The notes below the pieces were generated by a model. It saw only the letters and a program-made list of their open reading frames with translations. It was not told where the DNA came from and did no database searches. From positions 17,319,911 through 17,383,910 of the forward strand of contig OZ034970.1 of NCBI GenBank assembly GCA_964030785.1: a stretch of DNA of 64,000 nt, read 5' to 3'. This stretch comes from Siderastrea siderea (taxonomy: Eukaryota > Cnidaria > Anthozoa > Scleractinia > Rhizangiidae). The translations under genes were made by a program, and so were the position numbers. Numbering within the stretch: the first letter of the stretch is position 1; every line of letters begins with the position of its first letter. Shown piece by piece: positions 22,846-34,781 of this stretch.

Positions 22846-23419
22846 CAGCCCAACTTGGCAGTATGTGTACTGGAAGATTTTTTTGGTAGTGCATAAATGC
22901 AATAAATGAAAAACTTGAAATGAAGACGTAATCAAAAGAATGTAAACATTTGAATTGTTTTCATTTCAACTTCCAGTGCAGAAACTGTCAATTTGGGCTG
23001 CCTGTGGTTTTCACAATAACACGGTTTAGGGACTGTTATGAAACCTTGTGAGCTTTAAAAGAGATGCTGCAAAACCATATCAGAGATTTTGCTTTATGTT
23101 TGCAAGCTATGGTTGACTATCTTAACAGAAACTTCCTGATAGATCAAAACCCTATCAGACTCAACTACTGTGGTTGTGAAATTAAAGAACACGTTGCAGA
23201 GGAGGGGTGTAAACAGGTCAATTTTAACACTTAACAACGTTCCTGTAAATAAAACTAAACCCACTGCATTTGCTTCAAAACACATCACCTGTCGAATGCA
23301 CTGTTTTTGTGGACAGAGTTTGGCAGTATGGGCTCAGTGATTAGCACACCACGAAGTTGCCTACGTAAGTTAGACTACAGAGGATCTTACTGTTGTGTGA
23401 CTCACATAGAGTGCCAAAC

Positions 23420-23740
23420 GGGTCCTCACTCGCCCTTACTGTCCTTATTCGTCTTTATCTGTCCTCACTCGTCCTTTTCTGTCCTTAAAAGTCCTGATCT
23501 ACCCTTACTCACCCTTTTCTGTCCTTACTCGTCTTTTTCTGTCCTTGCTCCTATTCTGTCCTTACTCGTCCGTTTCTGTCCTTACTGCTGTTACACGCAC
23601 TCACAAACCCTCACAGTCCGTCATAAGCCGTTACACACAGTTACAAGCCGTCACAGTTCCTCACAAGCCGTTACATACAGTCATAAACCGTCACAATTCG
23701 TTACAATCCGTCACACCCCGTCGCAAGTCGTCACGTTGCA
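23420..23740. repeat. Two adjacent minisatellites
   Basis: A pyrimidine-rich GTCCTTACTCGTCCTTTTCT array (about 23423-23588) passes directly into a CCGTCACAAGCCGTTACA array (to about 23740). The overlapping 166-codon frame is a by-product of the repeat. Confidence 0.8.
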
Positions 23741-25319
23741 GCAAAAACGAGTACGGCTAGAAGTACAACCTGAAGTAAAAGCCTACAATACTCCTTGCAG
23801 TTATTAAGCCATTTAGTTCGAATGTAGTGTTTGAAGAAGCAAATGTTTCTTGTCGAGAACGAGATAAAAACCGCAATCTATTTGGTTATCGCCTACAGGC
23901 TCCAGTACGATTTCTAGTTTCTAGTACGTCACCTTCACTAGCTTGGACCGAGTTATAATAATAATAATAAGAATCGTTCGAATACGCTTTTTTCGCAAAT
24001 GTTTCAATTATGTGAGGAAATTAAATGTCACCTAAACATTGAGTGCAATCCTTACTCATTTCCTTGCGTTCTTGTTGTTTCAGTAGTGTTTTTTAGTGAG
24101 GAAAATGGAGAATAAATTCAGTTGTCGGTTCGTAACGCTGCATGGTTTTTGTAAAATACGAATACGTAAAACTGTAAAATAGGAATGTTCAGGTTAAACA
24201 GCTAAAATGGGTAAACATAGTCTCGTGCTACGCCCATCTTCAAGTACATCAGAAAAAAGTTCCTTTGATTGCCGAAAATAGGCAGTACGAAGAGCCATCT
24301 CGTTGAAGAGATGATGAACGCTCCGAAGCGTAACGCTTTTTGAGACCATTAAATCTTAAAGTTGAAGATTTCCTTTTTTGCTGTGTTTAAATTACAACTG
24401 TACTAGGCCCCCCTGAAAAGCACTTCATCACGTTTGGCTACTGAGTAAATGGAAGGACGATGATCTGGAACTGTCTGCCCCGAATCATTATCTCTGTTGG
24501 GCATTCACTTCACTGATAAGCAAGCCTGACTGCTTGTGTATTTGTCTACTAGGCATCTGTTATTGCTTAGACGACCCACGATTATAGAAAACCATATTCA
24601 CAATTAATCGGTGTCACATTGTCAAAGTTTGAACAAGAATATTAGTTGCAGATAAAAATGTTGTTTACGTTATCTTTATACTATTTTGCCAGTTTATCAG
24701 TTATCTTACGCTATTTTATGGGTTATTAGAGGAAAACAAAATCAACTGGTTTCCCGCAGGGACCAGCCATTAAGTAATTTGCTATACATATAGCACAACA
24801 AGGGCATTTGCTAGATCAAACGTGGAAAACAAATTATCGGTTTATTGGTAAATAAAGCGCAGAAAGCTGCAGAGGTCTATAAAAAATGTCAAAAGCATTG
24901 GTAAAATGTATAAAAATCGCCTTAAACATCTCAGAGATCTAGAAAATATAACGCTTAATAACAATAGTGTTTAATAATATTTGAATTTTACAGTGATACT
25001 ACCGATGGTTTTTTTTCCTATCACTGAGGTAAAATTCTATGAGGAGTTCGTTTAGTTCTTCTTTTGAAATCTCGTCGAAATCTTGCGCCTTTCCCGAAAC
25101 ATTTTTTTTCTCTACAGAGGGTTCTTAATGAAGACAAGGCTTGTTTTTATTGGCACTAGCTTTGTATTTTTGGAGTCTTTAACTTCAATGAGACGACCAA
25201 TTCAGTTCTTCTCGTGTCAAATCGGTAAGGCAGAGCAGACTCCGTTATGTAGTAAAATAAAAGCAAAAACAAACAAAACTTGGAAAACGCAGCTCCCGAA
25301 AACGAGGAAACCTTGGTGA
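23741..25319. other. No recognised gene
   Basis: AT-rich sequence with a short TAA/ATA microsatellite near 23955. Open frames are short and composition-driven. No supported exon. Confidence 0.35.
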
Positions 25320-25605
25320 GGAAGCATGTTTCTTAAATGTTTCCTCGCTTAAACATTTTGTTTCCGCAACAAATGTTTCCCCTTTTGCGACCCCGAGGGA
25401 ACAGTGTTTACCGGAATAGATTATATCGTCGCGTTGGCTCCATTTCCTAAATTGAGCATGCGCAGACGCTTGTTTCTAGTGAAATGTTTCTTGGTTTACT
25501 CTGTAAGGAAACATTGTTTCCCAGCTCGTTTCCGCGCCCAAGAAAAGTTCTGAGAAACAATGTTTCCGCAAGGATGTTTCCTGACCTGCGGTAGTTGCGG
25601 AGGCC
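25320..25605. repeat. Cluster of GGAAACATTGTTTCC palindromes
   Basis: GGAAACA and TGTTTCC motifs recur in both orientations at least eight times in 280 bp, consistent with a decayed foldback MITE. It abuts the second piggyBac-type MITE. Confidence 0.55.
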
Positions 25606-26219
25606 TTAACTCTTTCCCCTCAAGAGTAGTATTCTCCCGACGTTAAAGTCGGGAACCATTGAACCACCTGTGACGTCATCATTTTTGACGTCACCAAATT
25701 GTTTTGATAAGCAGCTAATACAGCAAGGACAGATCCATCTGAACGTGTGTCCATTTTGAATATCTACCAAATTCTGGCAGAGCTATACCAGACAAAACGT
25801 GTCAATTTTGGGTGCAAAGTTGGTGGTAAAATAGGCCAAGCCACCTAGTTGATCAATGTTCCATTTCCAGGTTTTTTGAAGGACTGAGGCCAAAACCTTT
25901 CCAGTGGATAGAAAGGGGATAAACGGTAGAAGATAAAAAGGAAAGAAAGGGAGAGATAAAGGAAAGCAAAAGAAGCGAGAAAAAAAATTGGAAATGAATC
26001 CACCAAAAAAACACCCGTCCAAATTTTGGCTTATGCGCATGCGTGAAAGCAAAATATTGTACAATTTACAACAGAAACTGGTTCAAAATCTAGCTTAATT
26101 GTAAGAAAACGCTTTTGTGGCAACGTTTAGTGGCATTTGGCAACATAGCACTCAAAAAACCGCTTTAACGGTAAAAAAATGCGGTTTTTTAAGGAAAAAA
26201 TCGGACGGGAAAGGGTTAA
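25606..26219. mobile_element. piggyBac-type MITE, copy 2
   Basis: TTAA flanks both ends (25606-25609 and 26216-26219). The ends are CTCTTTCCC and GGGAAAGGG. It is co-linear with copy 1 (2174-2710) but carries an extra purine-rich segment of about 75 bp near 25938-26017 (AGGAAAGAAAGGGAGAG...). There is no transposase. Confidence 0.8.
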
Positions 26220-26344
26220 TATTTACAACACCGTCGTGCCACCGTCAGTCACACTCTGTTCAGTGCGAAAGTGGTCAACATTTGCATCAAAGTTTTTGCC
26301 TTGTTACCTGCTTGTGGGCTTTTGGTCGGAAATAGTTGTGTTAG

Positions 26345-26402
26345 ATGTCATGTCACCATATCACCATGTCATGTCACCATGTCACCATGTCATGTCACCA
26401 TG
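26345..26402. repeat. CATGTCACCATGT minisatellite
   Basis: Short array of about 13-bp units, roughly four copies. 26403-27402 beyond it contains no gene I can support. Confidence 0.75.
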
Positions 26403-27402
26403 AATTGCATGAGTTGTGTTAGATGCCTTGCAGCAGGAAATGTCCCAGCTATATAACAATTGTTGTTGCTTAGGTGTTGTTGCTTATGATCTTTTCTCTT
26501 CTATGTGTCTGTGGTGTAACTCCGATTCGTTATGAGCGAAACCCCGTTATAACGAATGTGCGAGAAAACAATTTACGTTTAATGAAAAAGGGTTTTTGGA
26601 ATAAGAGATAACTTTCCTCTTTCATAGCTACAAGGGATAAATATCATTAAAAGTATGTGGATTAAAATTAATTACATGCCTGGTGATTTCGCTTATTTAA
26701 GTGATAAGGGATAACTTTCTCGCAAGTTTTAGCTGAGCTCCCCCGCGCCGAATTCGCGCGCAAGGGGAGCCCTTTACCTAAAAAAAATGAGAAATCCCGA
26801 AAGCTAAAAAAGTTTAGAGCATACTACCGAAGACCGGGACCCGCACTTGGCGGGAAATCGCCCGGCCAACGTCGCTTTTGAGATCAGTTTTTTTAACAAG
26901 AGAGAACAGATACGTATGAGCGTGAGCCATATTGTTTAATACCATTCAGGGGCACCCAACGAGAAAATTATAGCAAAATACTCGAAACATCAAATATCAC
27001 TTTCTGGTTTCTAAGATTGTTTCCAAACTTTTTAAAGCCATATTTTGTAAGCTAATACGGGTTGATCTGTTCCGTTTTTCTAACTGGGGCGCTCAAACGC
27101 CTCCTAGCTCGCTAGAATCCAACTTGTAAAACCCCCGTGCACCTGTGCCCATGCGGAAGGCTCTGTTCCGCAAAGCGTTTACTCGTTTGGTATAAATTGC
27201 TTGCTCTCATCGCATTTTTCCTCTCTGCGTTAAATCGGAAGCAAGTCTTTCGCTTAGCGCTCCTTTTGATGCCCAAAACATCGCTGCGCCTCTTCAGCGG
27301 ATTTATATATAGATGGCAGACCAAGTCCCTCAAATCACCAAATGCGTAGTACCTAAGTAGTGGCCATTCGTGCCAATTTATATAACGCTTGAAGTTAAGT
27401 AG

Positions 27403-27471
27403 CCTGATTCTCAGACGGTCCAGGGGAGAGAGTGTGTGGCCGCGAGCGACCTGGACCGACTGAGAATCAGG
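27403..27471. repeat. Short foldback repeat
   Basis: CCTGATTCTCAGACGGTCC at the left pairs with GGACCGACTGAGAATCAGG at the right around a loop of about 30 bases, a hairpin-type MITE. Confidence 0.7.
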
Positions 27472-27632
27472 ATATAAGTCAAGCTGTAACTGAGAAAATT
27501 ACGCCTGGCTTCCTGCACCATTGGCTTAGTGTTGCGTATCTCCCCGGTGTCGTTTAGGTTTTTCCTGGCGATGGGTTTAGTTTTTGAGTTTTGTTTCTTA
27601 CTTCGTATACTAGCTTTCATGTCTGTGTAACT

Positions 27633-28144
27633 TACCTTATTACAGGAAATTAACGCTTGTGTTAATTAAGGTATTTGAAATTAACGCCACTTAAATTAAT
27701 GCGAATTGAAGGGTAAATTACTCCCCAATAAAGGAAATTAACGCGAAAGAGGGGGGTAAATTTTCAAAATGAGGGAAATTAACGCAATTAACACAAACAC
27801 ACACTTTGTGGTTACAACTGGAACAATTTTATTTCATGACTGGATTTAAAAATCGCGAACCGAAACAGATCTACAGGTGTGTAAGGCAATTTCTTTACAG
27901 GCACTTTGCGTTAAATTCTGCCTTAATGTAGGAAAGCTACGGTTTTGTTGGTGTCAGGAATGTCTGGACTGGATCCAGAATTTGAAATTAAAATGATGAA
28001 TATTAAGGTCGCAATAATTAACTCTCCACCTCTTAATTAACTACGCGAAAATCTACGCTCACTAAAATTAACGGAACTTAAATTAACGCGAATTTTTGAA
28101 ATTCGCCTTCATTTCATGGAGCGTTAATTTCCTATAACAAGGTA
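27633..28144. mobile_element. TIR element built of AAATTAACGC motifs
   Basis: TACCTTATTACAGGAAATTA at the left end matches, inverted, TAATTTCCTATAACAAGGTA at the right end. The motif AAATTAACGC or its inverse recurs about ten times across the element, denser near both ends. No coding sequence. The target duplication is not clear. Confidence 0.65.
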
Positions 28145-28149
28145 CTGTT

Positions 28150-29200
28150 TGCGTCGCTTTTGCAAATTCTTGTCTTCTTGTCTGTGTAACACTTCGGACT
28201 TGGCATTCGCGTGGAAACTTTTTGAGCGTTTGCGTACTCCCCAATTTTTAGCTTTTACATCCACGGTGTGGAATTTAGTTTTCCATATCTGTGTGCCGAA
28301 CCTTTTGGGTTTGTGTCTGCCCCATCGTTTGCAGTACATAATTTTAGTCTTTACGTCTTTGTGACTAGTTTCATTCCTTGTGGCTACTTTGTAGCTTCAT
28401 ACGTCTTTATGTATTTATGTTTATCTTGGCGTCTCTGTAGGAAGTTCGGCCGCGTGTCTGTGTGGCAGATTTTACCTTTTTTGCCGCTGTGTCTGTCTGG
28501 CAAGTTGTAACTTTTTGCATGTGTTGCGTCTGTTTTACTTATTTTGCACCTGTGTTTAATACCACTTTTAGCGTTCACGTCTGTGTTACTTATTTTGCAT
28601 CTGTGTGTCCAACTCTAGCGTTGGTGTCTGTGTGGCTTCTTTCAGGCCCGCCGTGACAAACTTTCGCGTTCGCATCTATGTAACTTATTTCAGGTCTGTG
28701 CGGGCAGCTTCGCGTTCGTATCTATGTGGCTTGTTTTGGGTCTTCGTGACCAGTTTTGGCGTTCGCGTCTGTGTCCCCTATTTTGGGTCTGTGCGACCAA
28801 ATTTAGCGTTTGCACTTGTGTGACTTATGTGGGGTCTCTGTGACCAACGTCTGGGTGGTTGTTCCGCGTCTGTGTGGCTTACTTCAGCGTTCGCGTCTGT
28901 GTGGCTAACTTCTGCGTTCGCGCCTGAGTGGCTAACTTCTGCGTCGCTAATGTCAGCATTTGCGTCTGCGTGGCTAACGTCAGCGTTCGCGTCTGTGTGG
29001 CTAATTCAGCGTTCTCGTCTGTGTGGCTAACTTCAGCGTTTGCGTCTGTCTGGCTAATTCAACGTTCCCGTCTGTGTGGCTAACTTCAGAGTTTGCATCT
29101 GTGTGGCTACCTTCAGCGTTCGCCTCTGTGTGGCTAACTTCAGCGTTTGCGTCAGTATGGCTAATTCAACGTTCGCGTCTGTGTGGCTAACTTCGCATAA
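28150..29200. repeat. GTGTGGCTAACTTCAGCGTTCGCGTCT minisatellite (about 27 bp)
   Basis: An array of about 1 kb whose units are nearly identical at the right end (28860-29200) and increasingly degenerate leftwards. The long plus-strand frames (residue pattern ASVWLTSAF) are encoded by the repeat and are not evidence of a gene. Confidence 0.85.
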
Positions 29201-29206
29201 AACCGC

Positions 29207-29302
29207 CGACGCAAACAGTCAGCCGGCCAAAAGAAACCCAGCATTTTCTGCCACGTCTTTCTCTCTTCTTGCACAGTTCAGGCATGCCAGACGGACAGGC
29301 AA
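29207..29302 (+). repeat. Dispersed module shared with 44640-44741
   Basis: About 95 bp from AACCGCCGACGC through AGCCGGCC, CCCAGCATTTTCTGCC and CAGGCATGCCAGACGGACAGG recurs in reverse orientation at 44640-44741 with few differences. In each place it directly abuts a different minisatellite. Confidence 0.85.
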
Positions 29303-29708
29303 GTGAGCTGAGCGCATCAGGTCCACAAGGAAGCTGAAGGAATGCTAGAAAAGTGCCTCAGCGAAGGAAAAATCCTCCGGTTCGTTTGCTACTATCGCTG
29401 GCCAAAGGCCAGTTTCCACAACTTCCATCATTCTTTCCTTACCATAGGCTGGTAAGGCATATAGGGACACATGATTTGTTACGTTTAGCGTCAAACGCCA
29501 ACTTTTACCTCCTTCTGCCTCCAATAGGCCTCTAGAGATCAATAAATCCTGATCTCAGCCCGCAAACACAAGAGAACAGGGCTTACACGCGGGCCCACTT
29601 CGAGTCACCCTTGGAAGCCTGCCTCCTCACTATATCCTTAAAACGCCCTTGGGTCATGCGAGACGGCAGGTGTTAGAAATTTCTCACATATTTTGCTGTA
29701 TGGTATAG

Positions 29709-30178
29709 ACTGCACAGCACGTTTGGAAAGTCACCAGATCTTCATCTTTGGCAGAAATGTTGCCATCACTAATGCCAATGAAACTAGGATATTCATATCC
29801 ATTGTCTCCGCGTGTGCTGCATGTACGAGGCACGAAAACTCTCTCATTCTGCAGAGTCTAAAAACTGCACAGCACCTTTAGAAAGTCACCACATCTTCAT
29901 ATCTTTGGCAGAAATGTTGCCCTCACTAATGTGAATGAAACTACCATATTCATATCCTTTGTCTCCACGTGTGCTGCGTGTAACAGGCACGAAAAGTCCC
30001 TGATTCTGCAGAGGCTAGTAACTGCACAGCACGTTTCGAAAGGCGCCAGAACCTCACCTTTGCTAGAAATGGTCATCACACTAATACGAATAACACTAGC
30101 ATATCTGTATCCAAAACGTCCACCTCTGCTTGTTGTACGAGGAACGAAAACTCTCTTCCATGCATTCTCTTATATTTC
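29709..30178. repeat. Satellite of about 156 bp, three copies
   Basis: Units start ACTGCACAGCAC at 29709, 29864 and 30021, giving a period of 155-157 bp. Each includes GGCAGAAATGTTGCC or a variant, and CGTGTGCTGC-TGTA. Copies diverge by roughly 10-25 percent by eye. Confidence 0.8.
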
Positions 30179-30419
30179 ACCGCATAACATTAGGGAAGCC
30201 ACAACTCCCTACAATCATCGCCAATCGTCCAGAAAATTCGCCAGCAGGCATTATTAGACCAGAACTAAAGATAGCCACCAAAAAATTGAAACTCTTGAAA
30301 TAGGGGCGAAATGACCGAAATAAGGGCGTATTAATCAGTCCACATTTCTACTTCTAAGAGCATGAAACTTCCCAAGCCACAAAACACTCTTTTCTGGGTG
30401 CACAAAAGCCCCTGATTGA

Positions 30420-31326
30420 ATGATGACACAACATACACCTCACTGGCCAAAGACTCTCCTACACTGGGCTCAGGAGAATTCTATGAATCTGAACCCGAAG
30501 AAGTATAAGGATATGCTTATTTCCTTTCTTCGAATAGACCCCAGGGTGCCTCTGCTGGAGGTTAATACCACCCCACTTGAGAAAGTGCAGACACACAAAG
30601 TATTCGGGGTCACATTATGCGACAACCTCAAATGGAATAGCAATACACAGGAAATTATTGACAAAGCATCTAAACGGTTGTATCTGATACGCCTGTGTTC
30701 CACCACCGCATCTTCGTACCATCTATAATGCCCTAGTTAGATCTGTTTTGAAGTATGCCTGCCTCGTGTGGTCCAGTAGCCTCCAGCAGTACCTTAATCA
30801 GAAAGTTGAAATGGTCCAGAAACACGCGATGCGAACTATTTATCCTTACACCAGCTACGACATGGCTCTGAGCCTGAGCTCTATTCGGAGTTGGAGGAAA
30901 GAAGGTTGAGCATTTGCTCCAGAACCTTCTTTACTAACGCCTGCCACCCCACTTCACGCCTGTTTTAAAACGTACCGTTGCGTCGCAACGAGGTGCACAG
31001 CCATAATTTGCGTCACGCTGATCACATCTCTTTGCCCCTTTGCAGAACAGAGTAATTTAAAAATAGTTTCTTTCCAGCAATGGCTTTCCAGCAAGCCCTA
31101 AAATAATGTGGGTTAATAGGCTATATCTCTAAAGACTTATTAAACTGTTTCTTAATAATGTCTTGTAAATCGTATGTTTAGAGTAGTTTCTTAGCATTTT
31201 TGTAACCCCAATCCTCTTAGATTAGCTTAAGATATATTACATTTTTGTATTTTTTATTTCCTACTATCAATTTGTAAACATGTATTAATTCATCCTCTTG
31301 ACACAAGATGTATTTAATAAATGTTC

Positions 31327-31384
<58 letters not shown>
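30420..31384 (+). pseudogene. LINE 3' end (reverse transcriptase C terminus) with ATT tail
   Basis: The first 102 codons contain ENSMNLNPKKYKDMLISF and KVFGVTLCDNLKWN, the C-terminal RT palm/thumb region common to CR1/L2/RTE-like LINEs. After a frameshift near 30725, similarity continues (NALVRSVLKYACLVWSSSL). The 3' UTR ends in a long (ATT)n tract at about 31324-31384, a normal LINE tail. It is 5'-truncated and inactive. Confidence 0.75.
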
Positions 31385-31387
<3 letters not shown>

Positions 31388-31394
31388 GACTTGA

Positions 31395-31425
31395 ACCCTA
31401 ACCCTAACCCCTAACCCTAATCTTC
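31395..31425. repeat. Interstitial CCCTAA telomere-like repeats
   Basis: Four to five CCCTAA units with variants, followed by decayed CCC-AACC sequence to about 31455. A second short run lies at 48393-48412. Confidence 0.7.
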
Positions 31426-31454
31426 ACCCCAACCCAAACCCTATTCCTTATCCT

Positions 31455-32330
31455 AACAGTACGGAGGAGCTTTTCTGACTTACAAAACTCCAGTCAACGT
31501 TTAGGAGGGAGGAGCCTTTTGCACTGTCAAACTTATGACACAACCACTGGAAGGAGGAGCCTTTCTCAGTAAGAAAAAAATTAAAGCCAATGCTTTTGAG
31601 GGAGGAGCCTTTCTAACTTAGAAAAAAAATTGAGCCAACGTTTTCGAGGGAGGGGCCTTTCCGACTAAGAAAAATTAAGCCAACGTTTTGGAAGGATTAG
31701 CCTTTCTGACTTAAAGAAATTTAGTAGACGTCTCGGAAGGAACCGCCTTTCTGAGTAAGAGGAGCCTTTCTGACCTAAAAACTCCCCTCGACGTTTAGCA
31801 AGGAGGAGCCTTTCTCACTTAGAGGAGCCGTCCTGACTTAAAAAAAAAATCCAGTCGACATGTAGGAGGGAGGAGTCTTTCTTACTTTACAAACCTTTGA
31901 GAAAGTTGTGTGAAGTTTGCTAGGCCAGAAAGGCTCCTCGCTCCAAAGGTTGTGAGAAATCTTTCTAGGTCATAAAGGCTCCTCCCTCCTAAAGGTTGAG
32001 TGAAAGTTTTCTTAGTCAAAAAGGCTTCTCCCTAAAATAAGGTTGCTCGAAATTTTTCTAAGTCAAAAGGCTCGTCCTACCAAAAGGTTGTCTGAAATTA
32101 TGTCAGAAAGGCTCCTCCTTTGGAGGGAGGAGCCTTTCTGACATAAAAAATTCAGCATACCCTTTGGAAGGAGAAACCTTTCTGACTGAGAAAAAATGTT
32201 ATCCAACCCCTTGGAAGGAGGAGCCTTTCTGACTTAGATAAAATTTCAGGCAACGTTGTGGAGGGAGGCGCCTTTTTGACGGAAAAAAATTTCAAGCCAA
32301 CCGTCAGGAGGGAAGTAGTAAAGCCGGGAT
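31455..32330. repeat. GGAGGAGCCTTTCTGACTTA minisatellite with orientation switches
   Basis: Units of about 50-55 bp with the core GGGAGGAGCCTTTCTGACTTA run on the plus strand to about 31890, then on the minus strand (AAAGGCTCCTCCCTCC) from about 31915 to 32120, then plus again to about 32330. The second switch is an exact palindrome near 32103-32143. Confidence 0.85.
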
Positions 32331-32601
32331 TTAACAAATACCGCCTCATCCGTACACCTGTATTTACCTCTTTTAAACCACCCAGCGCACAAAGCGAAGC
32401 AAGCAGAATGGCGGGAGGCAGTACCAGCGCGGATGTGTCACGGAAAATATTTCGTATTGAAGTCACCTCAGCTATAGAATATAAGTATTTTCCAATTGAA
32501 GAAATTCTTTAAAACGAGAACATTTGGCGTGTGACCTCTGAGTGTCGCATAAATAATTTCCTATTGAAGAAATATCTGCACAAGTATATATATTTTGCAA
32601 G

Positions 32602-33468
32602 ATGGCAAACATCATTCAACAAACCGAGGAATATTTTCTGAATGGGATTTTAGTTATAATAGACTTGGGGCCGATTGTCGAAATATTGTTCAATGAATAT
32701 GTCAAGATAAAGATTTGTCAACGATTATCGCTGGGCTGGAACGAGATTCATTATGATTCACATTTTAGCGAAAATCAAGAAAGAATGGTTCATCCGTTTA
32801 CTTTCCCTCATCAAATAGACCAAGGGCTTCTGTGGATGTGCGATTCGATTACACCTCATCAACTAAAGCAAGAAATACTGAGGCTTTTCGATCGATATTC
32901 TCCGCAGAACGGAAATTTGATAGATTATTTAAAAGATTATTTGAGTAGTAGAGTCGGAATTCAATGAATACCTTCAAACGAAATATCCACTAATTCAACC
33001 AAACCTTGAGAAATGCTTTAAAGAAATTCAAGCAAAGTTTGTTGGAGAACAAGTTTCTTCAAACGAAGATAAAACAGGAAAAGTGAAGAAGCTTTTAAAG
33101 TCGCTTATGGATATGAAACATTTGGAGATGTCATACCAAGGTCTGATCGACGAAACGGCAAGTAATGAAAATGAACTTATACAACTTTTGAAGAAACTAT
33201 CTGAAGCGTCTTTATCCTGTAAGAAGAAGACGACAATGCTTGCTTCAAGTCAGGGGAGATTATTGAGAGATGCAAAGACATTTCTTTGAAAACCGATGTT
33301 CAAGCATGCTCGAGATATGTACATTTTCTAACTTCATTTTACCAGCTACTTGAAGAGTATCCAAGACTCTGTTATTGTGCAGTGCCAATTTGTACTTTTA
33401 TGTTAAATATGAAAATTATCCGGGAAATCTGTGAAGAAGAGGTTGTATTTTGGAAGAACTTATCTTAG
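32602..33468 (+). pseudogene. Polinton-associated ORF, unknown, frameshifted
   Basis: The frame opens at ATG 32602, 9 bases after TATATATAT. It runs for 121 codons, shifts frame near 32960, and shifts again near 33250, ending at 33468. Together this covers about 285 residues, acidic and helical (KKLLKSLMDMKHLEM...), with a Cys-containing C-terminal part. I do not recognise the family. The start context GCAAGATGGC equals that of the gene at 40637, which supports membership of the same element. Confidence 0.5.
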
Positions 33469-33520
33469 GACTATTTTAGATGCCGTTATTCTGCTGAACG
33501 ATGTGACTCAATGTAGACAA

Positions 33521-33650
33521 TTAATATATGGGCAACAGCGTTTCCCACTTTTTTATATGACGTCATTAATTTTATATCAAGACAGTTAATATATAGGCAA
33601 CAGCGTTTCCCACTTTTTTATATGACGTCATTAATTTTATATCAAGACAG
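33521..33650. repeat. Tandem 65-bp duplication
   Basis: Two adjacent 65-bp units (33521-33585 and 33586-33650) begin TTAATATATRGGCAACAGCG and contain TATATGACGTCATTAA. They are almost identical, so the duplication is recent compared with the decay of the nearby genes. Confidence 0.85.
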
Positions 33651-33754
33651 TTTAAATAAAGTGTTCTGGTTTTAATTCGAAATAATGTAAAACATTAGTG
33701 AAATTAAGTGTAATAATTACTCACGGCTTAATTTGAAGAGTCGTAAACAAAATT

Positions 33755-33870
33755 CCCACACCGTGAGACACCAAAAATATACTCTTTTGATTTGCACAAG
33801 TCCCACACCGTGGGACAAAAAAATATACTCTTTTTGATTTGCATAAGTCCCACACCGTAGGACACAAACA
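33755..33870. repeat. 47-bp repeats with CCCACACCGTGGGA palindrome
   Basis: CCCACACCGTGRGAC recurs at 33755, 33802 and 33849 with AAATATACTCTTTTTGATTTG between, a 47-bp period. 33871-34340 shows no gene; the minus frame at 34105-34314 matches nothing I know. Confidence 0.8.
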
Positions 33871-34339
33871 CTTGGAGCCATTTCAGGCTCAAAACGAGTT
33901 ACCCAGATCATCATTATAAAAGGGAAAATAGGATCGCGGATCGGATCAAAGGATTGGGGATCGAGGGACGAAGCACCCCCGACAAGGGTTTTGTCCTTTT
34001 TCATGACCCGTCACACAACGTCACGAGTGTCAGCCACGATTTTTGTGTCACGCAACTTCACGCGTGACTGTCACATGTTCTTTCGATTTTTGTGGCAAAT
34101 TTCATTATGGAACCACATCTAGCCCTGAAATAGGGTAGCCATCCTTATCACGAGTTGGGGATATTATTTTTGAAACACACTCACGAGTAATAAATCGTAT
34201 TTGTTTTATTTCGGGGGAGGTGAGAACTTCAAAGAGGCAATAATAAATAGCTTGCAAAGTTGCAATCATTTTGCAAGCGTTTATAATTACTTTAGAAATC
34301 TTACAAGGAAGCAAATGTATTGCTATATTTTTTACAAAT

Positions 34340-34781
34340 AGATGGCGGAATCTCCATCATTCATCCATCATCATCATCTATCATTTTCAATCTATCAAAA
34401 AAGACCTTTTCGTCGAAAGCTTCGCCTCTGAGGAGAAGCGAATCTCATCAAGGACTTTTTGGTATTCGATCAGGGCAAAATTTGCTTGTTCTGTCTTCTT
34501 ATCGTATTTCTTAAGGCTAGCCACTGCTTTTAAAATAAGACCAACCCCTGTTAAAGTTGCAATGACAACGGGGTTCAGCGTAATGCCTCCGGCTACTGCG
34601 GCGCTGATAATTAATTTGCCAGCAGAAAGATTACAAACAAAATTTTTCTTCGAAAACCGCGGTACAGCTTTTCATATCCAAAATGCTTCTTGTGGTAATG
34701 CGCATATAAATCTTTCAGAATTTTAACTTTCTCTTTAGAAAGTGTCTGGTCGATATGGTTGAAGTCGTATATGTCGCGCAT
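34340..34781 (-). pseudogene. Polinton membrane-type protein remnant
   Basis: The likely start is the ATG at 34781-34779, preceded by TATACCACA. The first 55 residues (IYDFNHIDQTLSKEKVKILK...) are followed near 34625 by a frameshift, then by a strongly hydrophobic glycine-rich stretch (GGITLNPVVIATLTGVGLIL) and a helical, charged C-terminal part. This layout resembles a putative membrane protein family commonly encoded by cnidarian Polinton/adintovirus elements. The role is unknown. Confidence 0.55.

Noticed and set aside
24200..24380. Structured small RNA
   Set aside because: Short inverted repeats only; no known RNA family pattern.
26520..26600. Pogo/Tigger-type element end (CCCCGTTATAACGAA)
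   Set aside because: Only one short end-like motif; no partner end, TSD or transposase found.
28268..29306. Repeated plus-strand frames with VWLTSAFAS pattern
   Set aside because: Products of the 27-bp minisatellite; no start context and no domain.
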